A DNA stretch of 13,586 bases from positions 1-13,586 of the forward strand of contig JAMOUF010000072.1 of assembly GCA_027068245.1 (NCBI GenBank), given 5' to 3'. Shown here piece by piece: positions 1-6,474 of the stretch. This DNA is from Campylobacterales bacterium. Lineage in GTDB: Bacteria > Campylobacterota > Campylobacteria > Campylobacterales > Nitratiruptoraceae. Under the pieces are notes generated by a model, which was not told the origin of the DNA, made no database searches, and saw only the letters and a list, made by a program, of their open reading frames with translations. Numbering within the stretch: position 1 is the stretch's first letter; the number at the start of each line of letters is the position of its first letter. Made by a program: the position numbers and the translations under genes.

Positions 1-1
1 C

Positions 2-283
2 GAAGGAGCAAAAAAGGGTCCTCTATACAAATGCAAAATCTGCAATATCTCCGTGGGAGGACTTAAAATCCATATGGATGGCAGCAGGCAGTATTATGAG
101 AGATTTGACAAAGTGAAGGTACAATTCAAGCTCGATGGTGAAAATATCGAGGCAAAAGCCCAGATAAGATATGCCAGCAAAGAAAATTATTATGGTCTGA
201 TGTTCGAGGAGCTGGACTTTCACTCAAAAAAGGTTATAGAGCGGTATGTAAGTCGCCATCTAAAAGCCGGACAGACCCGCTAA
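2..283 (+). CDS. PilZ-domain protein, C-terminal part (5' end outside window)
   Basis: The reading frame is open from the left edge to a TAA, giving about 93 visible residues, so the start lies upstream. Visible near the beginning is CNISVGGLKI, which fits the [D/N]xSxxG motif of PilZ domains. It is followed by alternating beta strands and the ending GLMFEELDFHSKKVIERYV, typical of the last strand and helix of PilZ. PilZ domains commonly bind cyclic di-GMP. The upstream RxxxR arginines that would confirm binding are not in the window, so binding is not shown. Two cysteines (CKIC) precede the motif. A GTG at 53 is in frame but lies inside the domain and is not a credible start. The stop overlaps the stop of the opposing NUDIX gene. 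Confidence 0.75.
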   Translation, partial: EGAKKGPLYKCKICNISVGGLKIHMDGSRQYYERFDKVKVQFKLDGENIEAKAQIRYASKENYYGLMFEELDFHSKKVIERYVSRHLKAGQTR

Positions 284-687
284 AGACAGTTTAGAAAATC
301 CCTCAGCATCTGGGGATGGTCAAAAAGCAGCTCATCCCATAGAATCTCTTCCAACGTGCATATAAACGCCCTTTTGGCATCGTCACCACCTTTTGGCACT
401 CCCTCGGCCCGGCTAACGAAACAGGCACTCACCACATGAAACCTTGGGTCCCTTTTGGGGTCGCTGTAAACCCCAAGCAGCCTTTCGATTTTTATATCAA
501 GCCCGGTCTCCTCTCTCATCTCCCGCCTGCAGGCATCCTCCACCCGCTCGCCAACTTCCACGAACCCGCCTGGCAAAGCGATACCCAAAGGCGGGTTTTT
601 CCGCTCTATCAACACGATACCCAAAAACCTCTCACCCTCATAAACCTTGATGATGCTGTCCGTGGCTAAATATGGTGTTTTTATCAT
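280..687 (-). CDS. NUDIX hydrolase (ADP-ribose pyrophosphatase-like)
   Basis: This 135-residue protein has a complete Nudix box, Gx5Ex7REUxEExGU, seen as GFVEVGE, then seven residues, then REMREETGL at about residues 41-63. The glutamates of REMREE coordinate the catalytic Mg2+ in this family, which cleaves nucleoside diphosphates linked to another group. The GIALPGGFVE lead-in and the short length resemble ADP-ribose pyrophosphatase or MutT-like enzymes. The substrate cannot be read from the sequence. The start is supported by AAAGG seven bases upstream. It begins three bases after the polX stop, so the two genes are probably co-transcribed, and a nucleotide-pool role beside a repair polymerase would make sense (inference). 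Its TAG overlaps the TAA of the convergent PilZ gene. Confidence 0.9.
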   Translation of the reverse strand: MIKTPYLATDSIIKVYEGERFLGIVLIERKNPPLGIALPGGFVEVGERVEDACRREMREETGLDIKIERLLGVYSDPKRDPRFHVVSACFVSRAEGVPKGGDDAKRAFICTLEEILWDELLFDHPQMLRDFLNCL

Positions 688-690
688 AGT

Positions 691-2406
691 CTACCTTTTT
701 AAAAACTCTCTTAAACCCTTCAAATCCCGTGTATTTATAATATCCTCTTTTTCACACCACCCTCTTCTGGCCTGATTTATACCATACTCCATATAATTTA
801 GGCTGTAAATATTATGCGCGTCGGTGTTTACGGCCATTTTCACGCCCATCTCCTTCGCCATCTTGGCATAGATGTCGTTTAAATCGAGTCTTTCTGGCTG
901 GGCGTTTATCTCCATATGGATATTGTACTCTTTCGCCCTTTTTAAAATCATATGCATATCCAGCTCCATAGGCTCTCTAAGTCCTATCATCCGGCCGGTG
1001 GGATGGGCCAGGATATTAACATACGGGTTTTCAAACGCCTTTAAAATCCTCTCTGTCTGTTTCTGCTTTGACAGATTGAATTTATAATGCACCGCAATTA
1101 ACACGATATCGAGCTCTTTTAAAACCTCGTCGCTCATATCCAGCGAGCCGTCTTCGAGTATATCCACCTCCATACCCTTTAAAAGCGTTATTCCATCCAC
1201 TTTCTCGTTAACTCTGTCTATCTCCTCGAGCTCCTTCAAAGCCCTCTTCTCATCCAGCCCCCTGGCAACGCTCAGTCTTTTTGAGTGGTCGGTAATCGCC
1301 AGATACTCATACCCCTTTTGCTGCGCGGCTCTCGCCATCTCTTCGATGCTGTTCTTTCCATCGGTATAGAGGGTATGTGTATGCAAATCCCCTCTAATAT
1401 CTTCAAGCTCCACCAGTTTTGGCAATGATTTGGATAAACAGGCCTCTATCTCTCCCCTGTTCTCCCTGAGTTCCGGCTCGATAAAACAGAGCCCCACCGC
1501 CTCATATACCTCCTCTTCCGTCTTTCCGGCAATCTTTTTATCCCCTTTGAAAACGCCATATTCGTTGAGTTTTAGCCCCTTTTCTATGGCAAGCTTTCTA
1601 ACCTCAATGTTGTGGGATTTCGAGCCTGTGAAATACTGTAGTGCGCTGCCGTAACTATCGTCGTCCACGCTTCTTAAGTCAACCTGCATATCGTTTGTAA
1701 GTATGACGGTGGAGCGGGTAGCTCCAGCACTTATTACCTCTTTTATCTTGGGATAGTTCAAAAAGTGGCGCACCACCTGGCTGAAATCTTTGGCAGTCGC
1801 CAAAATATCGATATCTCCCACCGTCTCCTTTTTGCGTCTGAAACTTCCGGCCACCTGCAGATGGGTTAGCTCAACTGTGGAAAGATAGTTTAAAATATCC
1901 TCCACATACTCCTTGGCCTCGCTCCATTTAAATCTCTGGCCCGCCTTCTTGGCAAGCACAACCCCCTTTTTTATCCGCTCTATAAGTGTTGGCCCAAATC
2001 CGGAGAGCGTAGCTATCTCCCCGTTTTCGGCGGCCCTTCTTAAATCCTCCAGGCTTTGGATACGCAGCCTGTCATATAGAGTTCTGATACGCTTTGGGCC
2101 GAGGCCTTCTATCTTTAGCAGCTCCAGCAGTGAGGGCGGTATCTCATCCTTTATCTCATCCAGTTTTGAAAACCTGCCCGTTGTGACTATCTCTTTTATA
2201 TACTGGCTCAAATCCGCCCCGATTCCCGGGAGTTTAGTCAAGTCAAACCCCTCTTTTACCAGCTCCTCCAGCGGCTTGCCGATATTTTCCACCACCCTGG
2301 CCGCATTTCTGTAGGCCCTCACTTTGAATGGGTTCTCTCCCTTGATTTCCAACAAATTGGCGTATTCGTTGAACATCCTTGCTATTTCAGCGTTCGTTAT
2401 AGCCAT
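691..2406 (-). CDS. polX: DNA polymerase/3'-5' exonuclease PolX (Pol X + PHP domains)
   Basis: About 571 residues, the usual length of bacterial PolX. Numbering is from the ATG at 2406. The N-terminal 8-kDa and helix-hairpin-helix region has LPGIGADL (about 59-66), LKIEGLGPKRI (about 97-107) and LSGFGPT. The polymerase palm has GSFRR and GDIDIL (Asp198, Asp200) with the third acidic residue in QVDLR (Asp243). The C-terminal PHP domain has all metal motifs: GDLHTHTLYTDG (about 339-350), ITDHS, GMEVDI, AVHYK, LAHPTGR and NTDAH. These enzymes fill short gaps in base-excision repair and proofread with the PHP exonuclease. I prefer the ATG at 2406 to the ATG at 2436, because AAGGCGG lies just upstream of 2406 and the longer version would run back into the preceding gene. 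It lies between a small membrane-protein gene and a NUDIX gene on the same strand. Confidence 0.96.
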   Translation of the reverse strand: MAITNAEIARMFNEYANLLEIKGENPFKVRAYRNAARVVENIGKPLEELVKEGFDLTKLPGIGADLSQYIKEIVTTGRFSKLDEIKDEIPPSLLELLKIEGLGPKRIRTLYDRLRIQSLEDLRRAAENGEIATLSGFGPTLIERIKKGVVLAKKAGQRFKWSEAKEYVEDILNYLSTVELTHLQVAGSFRRKKETVGDIDILATAKDFSQVVRHFLNYPKIKEVISAGATRSTVILTNDMQVDLRSVDDDSYGSALQYFTGSKSHNIEVRKLAIEKGLKLNEYGVFKGDKKIAGKTEEEVYEAVGLCFIEPELRENRGEIEACLSKSLPKLVELEDIRGDLHTHTLYTDGKNSIEEMARAAQQKGYEYLAITDHSKRLSVARGLDEKRALKELEEIDRVNEKVDGITLLKGMEVDILEDGSLDMSDEVLKELDIVLIAVHYKFNLSKQKQTERILKAFENPYVNILAHPTGRMIGLREPMELDMHMILKRAKEYNIHMEINAQPERLDLNDIYAKMAKEMGVKMAVNTDAHNIYSLNYMEYGINQARRGWCEKEDIINTRDLKGLREFLKR

Positions 2407-2407
2407 A

Positions 2408-2590
2408 TTACCGCCTTGATTTGAGATATGCTCCAAATACCATTATACCTATTCCTACGATAATCATACCATAAGCGGCCTGCTGGCTCATCTTTACGCA
2501 GCCAAATGTGAGGTAGTTAAAAGCGGTGATGGCAAGGCCAAACCCAAGCAGATAGAAAAGCTCCCCTCTTTTGCAGCTTTTACACTTCAT
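2408..2590 (-). CDS. Small two-helix membrane protein with N-terminal CxxC
   Basis: A 60-residue protein starting MKCKSCKRG, followed by two hydrophobic segments at about residues 11-30 and 38-56 and a basic end (KSRR). The N-terminal pair Cys3/Cys6 looks like half a zinc ribbon or a redox pair; a third Cys is at 31. GAAGG lies upstream of the ATG. The TAA ends one base before the preferred polX start, which suggests translational coupling. I do not recognise a family. Small size, coding-like composition, a ribosome binding site and operon position support a real gene. The charge pattern does not settle the topology. Confidence 0.65.
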   Translation of the reverse strand: MKCKSCKRGELFYLLGFGLAITAFNYLTFGCVKMSQQAAYGMIIVGIGIMVFGAYLKSRR

Positions 2591-2602
2591 AACAAACCTT
2601 CG

Positions 2603-2625
2603 CTATAATTTTGCAAGTATTATAG
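2603..2625. promoter_or_regulatory. Overlapping divergent promoters with mirrored -10 boxes
   Basis: The 51-bp gap between the leftward small membrane protein gene and the rightward regulator gene holds a perfect inverted repeat: CTATAAT at 2603-2609 and ATTATAG at 2619-2625, with a 9-bp spacer. Each arm contains a consensus TATAAT -10 box, one on each strand, at distances that would give leaders of about 20-26 bases to the starts at 2590 and 2642. No convincing -35 box is seen on either side, which is common in Campylobacterota. The two promoters would overlap physically. The same palindrome could instead be a protein binding site. Confidence 0.45.
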
Positions 2626-2641
2626 TAAAAACGGACGGTAT

Positions 2642-3301
2642 ATGGAAAAAAGAGTTCTGCTTTTGGAAGATGACACAAACCTTAGTGAAACCATCAAAGA
2701 GTATCTGGAGGATGAGGGTTATGAGGTTGACGCCGTATATGACTCCCAGGAGGCTTTGGACAGGATTTACGAAAAGTCCTACGACATTTTGCTTTTCGAT
2801 GTGATGGTGCCGGGTATGGATGGATTCGAGCTATTGAAAAAGGTGCGGAAGAAAAGCGACGCTCCGGCTATTTTCATTACCTCGCTAAACTCCGTCGAAA
2901 ATCTGGAAAAAGGGTATGAGAGCGGCTGCGACGACTATATAAGAAAACCTTTCGCCCTAAAAGAGCTGCTTATTAGAATGGAGTCTTTGCTTAAAAAGGA
3001 GTTTGGCAAAAACGAACGGGTGGTGATAGACAAGGATATCTATTATGATACGGAACAAGATAGGCTTTTTGTAAAAAATGAGCCGGTGAATCTGAACCAT
3101 AAAGAGAAAAAGCTGCTGAAACTCTTTTTAAAACATCCAAACGAACCCCTCTCCCACGAAAAGATCTACCAATACCTGTGGGATTATGACGAAAATCCCA
3201 GCGACATGGCGCTAAGAACCTATATCAAGAATCTTAGAAAACACTTGGGAAAAGAGAGAATCGAGAGTATAAAACGGTATGGCTATAAATTTATCAAGTG
3301 A
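2642..3301 (+). CDS. OmpR/PhoB-family response regulator
   Basis: A 219-residue two-domain regulator. The receiver domain (about 1-115) has the acidic pair Asp10-Asp11, the phosphoacceptor Asp53 in LLFDVMVPGMDG, Thr80 in FITS and Lys102 in RKPF. The C-terminal half (about 125-219) is a winged helix of the OmpR type, with HKEKKLLKLFL, an RTYIKNLRKHLG recognition-helix region and the ending RYGYKFIK. It should bind direct-repeat DNA as a dimer when phosphorylated by its partner kinase, whose gene starts inside its last 23 bases. The start follows a weak GGACGG-like site. Targets are not shown by the protein; an 11-bp direct repeat at 4746-4767 downstream is a candidate. Confidence 0.95.
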   Translation: MEKRVLLLEDDTNLSETIKEYLEDEGYEVDAVYDSQEALDRIYEKSYDILLFDVMVPGMDGFELLKKVRKKSDAPAIFITSLNSVENLEKGYESGCDDYIRKPFALKELLIRMESLLKKEFGKNERVVIDKDIYYDTEQDRLFVKNEPVNLNHKEKKLLKLFLKHPNEPLSHEKIYQYLWDYDENPSDMALRTYIKNLRKHLGKERIESIKRYGYKFIK

Positions 3302-4442
3302 GAAGAAGAGCCTTTTCTATTTTTTAAGCCTCTATGTCTTTTTAACATTTATCATACTGATTTTAGATTCGTATATGTATTACAAATTTGAAAAGGAGCT
3401 TATGCTAAACTCCCACCTGCCAAAACTGCAGGACAACGCCAAATCGGTCATCTGGCGTCTAAGACAGATGCACGAAAGCCTGCTTGAGGACAACTTCTAC
3501 CCAAGATACTCCACCTTCAAATCGGCCATATACGATGCGGACTATGTGAAGATATTCTCCCTATTAGACGGCGAGGCCATCGACTTTAAAAAGATACTTT
3601 ACAAAAAGGGGTCCTATATCTATTTTATAAAAGAGCCCGAGCTCTACTATCTTGGGGCCAAATATGTGATTATCAGAATAAAGGACGATCAGAAATGGCT
3701 GGTGAAGGTATATAAAAACATAGCGGTCTACGGCACGCTCTTTCTAATCTTTATGGCAGCTCTTGGCTACTATCTTGTCAGGCTCTTTCTAAGGCCTATG
3801 AAAAACTCTATTAATCTTCTAAACAACTTCATAAAAGATACCACCCATGAGTTAAACACCCCGGTTAGCACCATTTTAACCAATATAGAGACTATAAAAA
3901 CCGATGATGAGAGGCTAAAGAAGAAAATAGGCCGCATAGCCATTGCCGCCAGAACCATCTCAAATATATACGAGGATTTGACATACCTTCTTTTAAGCGA
4001 CAAAATCCCATCCAAAATAGAGCGCATCGATATGAAAGAGCTTTTAAGGCAGCGGGTGGACTACTTCAAAGCGTTGGCTGAGAGCAAAAAAATAGATATA
4101 AAGCTAAACCTTCACCCATCATATCTTAGAGCCGATAAAAAAAAGATAACCAGAGTCATAGACAACCTGCTCTCAAACGCCATTAAATACAACCGTATAA
4201 AAGGCACAATCGAAATATCCAGTTTCAAAGGGGGTTTTAGTATCAAAGACAGCGGCATCGGCATAGAAGAGGATAGGATAAAGGAGATTTTTAAACGCTA
4301 CAAACGCCTCAGCCAGTCCGAAGGGGGGTTTGGAATAGGGTTGAATATCGTTTATATGATAGCCAAGGAGTTCGGGCTCAAAATAGATATAGACTCGAAA
4401 AAGGACAGATACACAAAGGTGACGATAAGATGGGAAAAATAG
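3279..4442 (+). CDS. Membrane sensor histidine kinase, partner of the upstream regulator
   Basis: 387 residues. Transmembrane segment 1 is at about 12-31, then an extracytoplasmic sensor region of about 115 residues with no recognised fold and no cysteines, then transmembrane segment 2 at about 148-168. No complete HAMP domain is obvious. The dimerisation domain has the phosphorylated His190 in DTTHELNTP. The ATPase domain has the N box NLLSNAIKYN (about 296-305), G1 in DSGIGIE (about 324-330) and G2 in GGFGIGL (about 349-355), so the kinase looks intact. The ATG at 3279 overlaps the regulator gene by 23 bp and has no strong Shine-Dalgarno site, so coupled translation is likely. The next in-frame Met lies within transmembrane segment 1. 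The 3' end overlaps a small haem-protein gene, which suggests the sensed signal may be redox-related (inference). Confidence 0.94.
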   Translation: MAINLSSEKKSLFYFLSLYVFLTFIILILDSYMYYKFEKELMLNSHLPKLQDNAKSVIWRLRQMHESLLEDNFYPRYSTFKSAIYDADYVKIFSLLDGEAIDFKKILYKKGSYIYFIKEPELYYLGAKYVIIRIKDDQKWLVKVYKNIAVYGTLFLIFMAALGYYLVRLFLRPMKNSINLLNNFIKDTTHELNTPVSTILTNIETIKTDDERLKKKIGRIAIAARTISNIYEDLTYLLLSDKIPSKIERIDMKELLRQRVDYFKALAESKKIDIKLNLHPSYLRADKKKITRVIDNLLSNAIKYNRIKGTIEISSFKGGFSIKDSGIGIEEDRIKEIFKRYKRLSQSEGGFGIGLNIVYMIAKEFGLKIDIDSKKDRYTKVTIRWEK

Positions 4443-4744
4443 CGGCCGTTTTGGCATTGGCGCTGCTGCTGCAGGCCAATATGTTCGATAAGAAGTGTGA
4501 GGCCTGCCACAACAAAATGGGCCTGCCACTAAAAGAGATTTTCTTCAACTACCTACTATATCACAGCAGTGAGAGCCGTGTAAAAAAGGCAATGAAGGAG
4601 TATCTGCTCCATCCGGATATAAAAAAGAGCCTGCTTCCAACAAAGAAAAAATATTTATACAAACATAAAGTAAATCTGAACGAACTGGACATTTTGCTAC
4701 AAATCTACTGGAACAAATACAAAGTGATAGGAAAAATAAGATAG
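4430..4744 (+). CDS. Small exported monohaem c-type protein
   Basis: 104 residues with a hydrophobic signal sequence (about 2-17), then a single haem-attachment motif CEACH at residues 23-27, only a few residues after the likely cleavage site. The rest is basic and helical (net positive, many Lys) and ends in KVIGKIR. Met29 is the only nearby methionine after the motif; there is no typical GxM ligand loop or class I C-terminal helix, so the second axial ligand is unclear. It overlaps the histidine kinase gene by 13 bp, with AAGGTG upstream of its ATG, so it belongs to the two-component operon. It could be an electron carrier, or an accessory that passes a redox or haem signal to the sensor (inference). 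I do not recognise a named family. Confidence 0.75.
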   Translation: MGKIAAVLALALLLQANMFDKKCEACHNKMGLPLKEIFFNYLLYHSSESRVKKAMKEYLLHPDIKKSLLPTKKKYLYKHKVNLNELDILLQIYWNKYKVIGKIR

Positions 4745-4745
4745 A

Positions 4746-4777
4746 CTCACAATAAATTCACAATTATGTTTTATAAT
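4746..4777 (+). promoter_or_regulatory. 11-bp direct repeat plus -10 box (candidate OmpR-family operator/promoter)
   Basis: TCACAAT occurs at 4747-4753 and again at 4758-4764, exactly 11 bp apart (one helical turn). A consensus TATAAT follows at 4772-4777, 28 bases before the next ATG. No -35 hexamer stands at the right distance; instead the repeat fills that position. This geometry is that of OmpR/PhoB-type activator boxes that replace the -35 element. The upstream operon encodes such a regulator, so it is the natural candidate to bind here. Binding is inferred, not shown. Confidence 0.45.
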
Positions 4778-4805
4778 AACAATACAAATAAACAAGGAGG
4801 CAAAA

Positions 4806-5129
4806 ATGAGAAAGATTGCGACACTGATCTTCGCAGCGATGCTTGGACTGAGCTTCGTATCTACAGCGGCTTTCGCGGATGCGAGCAAGGGACAGAAAAT
4901 CTACTCCAAGAAACTGAAGAAGGTCTGCGGTTTCAACGGAGCGAAATTCGCTGCAAAACATACTCAGGACGAGTGGGAAGAGATCTATGAGGAAGGCAAG
5001 TTCGAGGACGAGATTCAAAAACTCTGCCCTAAGTATAAAAAAGGCTACCTAAAGCCATCTCAGCTAAAACATGTATACGACTTTGCATATGAGTATGCAA
5101 GCGACAGCGGAAACGTTCCAAGCTGTTAA
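4806..5129 (+). CDS. Secreted cytochrome-like protein lacking a CxxCH haem motif
   Basis: 107 residues with a clear signal peptide (cleavage probably after AFA, about residue 24). The mature start DASKGQKIYSKKLKKVCG resembles the N-terminal helix of class I cytochromes c, but the place where CxxCH should be reads CGFNGAKFAAKH, so covalent haem attachment in the usual way is not expected. Three cysteines, at 41, 74 and the extreme C-terminus 107, are each 33 residues apart. The middle has a helical stretch (DEWEEIYEEGKFEDEI) and LCPKY. I recall similar cytochrome-like proteins ending in NVPSC in Campylobacterota, but I cannot name a function. AAGGAGG seven bases before the ATG predicts high expression. 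It precedes a true cytochrome gene and probably shares its transcript. Confidence 0.8.
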   Translation: MRKIATLIFAAMLGLSFVSTAAFADASKGQKIYSKKLKKVCGFNGAKFAAKHTQDEWEEIYEEGKFEDEIQKLCPKYKKGYLKPSQLKHVYDFAYEYASDSGNVPSC

Positions 5130-5135
5130 TTGACC

Positions 5136-5149
5136 GGGGCTTCGGCCCC
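5136..5149. terminator. Stable UUCG hairpin between two cytochrome-type genes
   Basis: GGGGC-TTCG-GCCCC forms a 5-bp G/C stem closed by a C(UUCG)G tetraloop, only 6 bases after the stop of the preceding gene. There is no following T-run, so it is a poor intrinsic terminator. It may instead protect the 3' end of the upstream message or partly attenuate transcription into the next gene, whose ribosome binding site begins about ten bases downstream. Confidence 0.45.
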
Positions 5150-5173
5150 AAACCAAATCTAAAGGAGGTTATC

Positions 5174-5473
5174 ATGAAAAAACTAATGGTTCTTGGTTTA
5201 GCTGCTGCTACTGCTATGACACTTATGGCTGCCGACGGTGCTGCTCTTTATAAAAAGTGTGCCGGATGCCACGGGGCTCACGGTGAGAAAAAAGCTCTTG
5301 GAAAATCTGCGCCTATAAAAGGTTGGCCAAAAGAGAAAATCGTCGAGGCTTTGAAAGGATATAAAGCCGGAACAAGAAACGTTCACGGAATGGGCGCGTT
5401 GATGAAAGGCCAGGTTGCAAGCCTTAGCGACGAAGATATCGAAGCTATCGCAGACTACCTATCCAAACAGTAA
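5174..5473 (+). CDS. Cytochrome c553-like monohaem cytochrome (class I)
   Basis: 99 residues. The signal peptide ends near AAA/DGAAL (about residues 18-21). Haem motif CAGCH spans residues 29-33, followed by GAHG. The loop HGMGALMKGQ supplies the likely axial Met (73 or 77), and the C-terminal helix LSDEDIEAIADYLSKQ is the usual end of this fold. It is a soluble periplasmic electron carrier; in this phylum such proteins shuttle electrons between the bc1 complex and terminal oxidases or reductases (family knowledge). The ribosome binding site AAAGGAGGT matches the 16S tail very well, so strong translation is expected. It sits 44 bp after the haem-less cytochrome-like gene and ends just before an 8-bp hairpin. 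Confidence 0.93.
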   Translation: MKKLMVLGLAAATAMTLMAADGAALYKKCAGCHGAHGEKKALGKSAPIKGWPKEKIVEALKGYKAGTRNVHGMGALMKGQVASLSDEDIEAIADYLSKQ

Positions 5474-5478
5474 ATCCT

Positions 5479-5500
5479 AATCCGGGTTTTATCCCGGATT
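5479..5500. terminator. Hairpin shared by two convergent genes
   Basis: AATCCGGG and CCCGGATT form a perfect 8-bp stem with a 6-base loop. It lies 5 bases after the cytochrome stop and contains the first two bases of the trxC stop triplet on the other strand. It is symmetric, so it could act from both directions. There is no real T-run on either side, so termination is likely but not certain. Confidence 0.6.
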
Positions 5501-5930
5501 ATACGAACTGACTTACCCACTGCACTATCTGAGGCGCGCTTAAAGCCCCGCTTACCCTATCCAACTCTCGTCCATGTTTAAAGGCTATCATTGTAGGAAT
5601 CCCTCTTATGCCAAAGGGCTGTGCCAGTTGTGGATACTCCTCCGTATTTACCTTGGCGAACCTGGCTTTTAATGGAAAATGTTTTGCGGCCTCTTCAAAG
5701 TTTGGAGCCATCATTCTGCAAGGTCCGCACCAGGGAGCCCAAAAATCGACGATAACGGGAATATCGTTTTTTGTTATCATAACCTCGAAATTTTCAGGGG
5801 TCAGCTCTATTGGGTGGGTGTCTAGCAGATTGTATCCGCACTTTCCGCATGTGGCCTTGTTATAGTGATCCTTTTTTGGCAGTCTGTTTACCGCAAGGCA
5901 GTTTGGACAAACAACGTTTATCGTCTCCAT
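5499..5930 (-). CDS. trxC: Thioredoxin 2 (zinc-binding thioredoxin)
   Basis: 143 residues. An N-terminal zinc module has CPNC (Cys8, Cys11) and CGKC (Cys28, Cys31). The thioredoxin domain follows, with VDFWAPWCGPC (active-site Cys68, Cys71) and the cis-proline in GIRGIPT (Pro112). This layout and length identify thioredoxin 2, a cytosolic protein-disulfide reductase usually linked to oxidative stress and reduced by thioredoxin reductase. No signal peptide is present, so it acts in the cytoplasm, unlike the neighbouring periplasmic cytochromes. AAGGAG upstream of the ATG supports the start. It is a single-gene unit, divergent from the cytochrome-like gene at 6010 and convergent with the c553-like gene, with their 3' ends sharing a hairpin. 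Confidence 0.95.
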   Translation of the reverse strand: METINVVCPNCLAVNRLPKKDHYNKATCGKCGYNLLDTHPIELTPENFEVMITKNDIPVIVDFWAPWCGPCRMMAPNFEEAAKHFPLKARFAKVNTEEYPQLAQPFGIRGIPTMIAFKHGRELDRVSGALSAPQIVQWVSQFV

Positions 5931-6009
5931 AGTTGCTCCTTTTTAGATTTTTTACTATATTATCAAACCTGATATAAATTTTATAGTATAAAAGTTGCAA
6001 AGGAGGGGG
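5931..6009. promoter_or_regulatory. Divergent promoter region, trxC / cytochrome-like gene
   Basis: A 79-bp, very A/T-rich gap. Rightward -10 candidates lie within TTATAGTATAAAAG (about 5981-5993). Leftward ones lie within 5950-5965 (the complement of ACTATATTATC). No -35 box is convincing. AAAGGAGGGGG directly precedes the ATG at 6010 and decides that start over an in-frame TTG at 5995. No operator-like repeat was found here. Confidence 0.4.
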
Positions 6010-6447
6010 ATGAAAAAGGGAGTGTTACTTTTGATACCGTTCATACTGCTGCTTATAGCGGCCATTTTCAAAAACCAAAACGGCGTATCCAAAAAGGTTC
6101 CAAAGAATTGCAGCCATCAACAAAGCCACCTTCACCTAAACAGAAACAAAAATGGGGTAGAGCTTTTCGAGGACTATGTGGTAAGCGTGATAAAACATGG
6201 CTCTGGAAGCCTTGGATTCGCCACGAAAATGGAAGGGGGATATGTAAGCGAAGATGACGCTAAAAAGATAGCCGCATACCTGGCTACCCTTCAAGGGTAT
6301 AAACCGACACATCCAGAGTTTGTAAAGGAGGGAGCGGCGCTTTACTATGGAAACTGCGTGGGGTGTCACCAAAAAGGGGTTAAAAGTTTCCCCGACCTTA
6401 CGAGAAAACCGCTGCTTGGAATTGAAAAAATGGCAAATAAGCGATAA
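6010..6447 (+). CDS. Membrane-anchored cytochrome c-like protein with one C-terminal haem motif
   Basis: 145 residues. A hydrophobic segment at about 4-20 is either an uncleaved anchor or a signal peptide. Residues about 48-95 look like the second half of a class I cytochrome: a Met-containing loop (FATKMEGG, Met74) and the helix SEDDAKKIAAYLATL. Residues about 103-132 then look like the first half of one: helix EGAALYYGNC, haem motif CVGCH (116-120) and SFPDL. The protein stops 25 residues after the haem motif, without a second Met loop or C-terminal helix. A diheme cytochrome that lost its first CxxCH and its last part would look like this; so would a rearranged single domain. The N-terminal part has CSHQQSH instead of a haem motif. 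It is likely periplasmic and anchored. Function is unknown. Confidence 0.75.
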   Translation: MKKGVLLLIPFILLLIAAIFKNQNGVSKKVPKNCSHQQSHLHLNRNKNGVELFEDYVVSVIKHGSGSLGFATKMEGGYVSEDDAKKIAAYLATLQGYKPTHPEFVKEGAALYYGNCVGCHQKGVKSFPDLTRKPLLGIEKMANKR

Positions 6448-6474
6448 AATAGTAAAAATGCCAAAGGATTTGTC

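Noticed and set aside
2407..2436. Upstream ATG at 2436 as the polX start
   Set aside because: It would add ten residues overlapping the small membrane-protein gene; the ATG at 2406 has AAGGCGG correctly placed and starts where PolX proteins normally begin.
5995..6009. TTG at 5995 as start of the cytochrome-like gene
   Set aside because: It would place the strong AGGAGG inside the coding region; the ATG at 6010 directly follows that site and begins a normal MKKG export signal.
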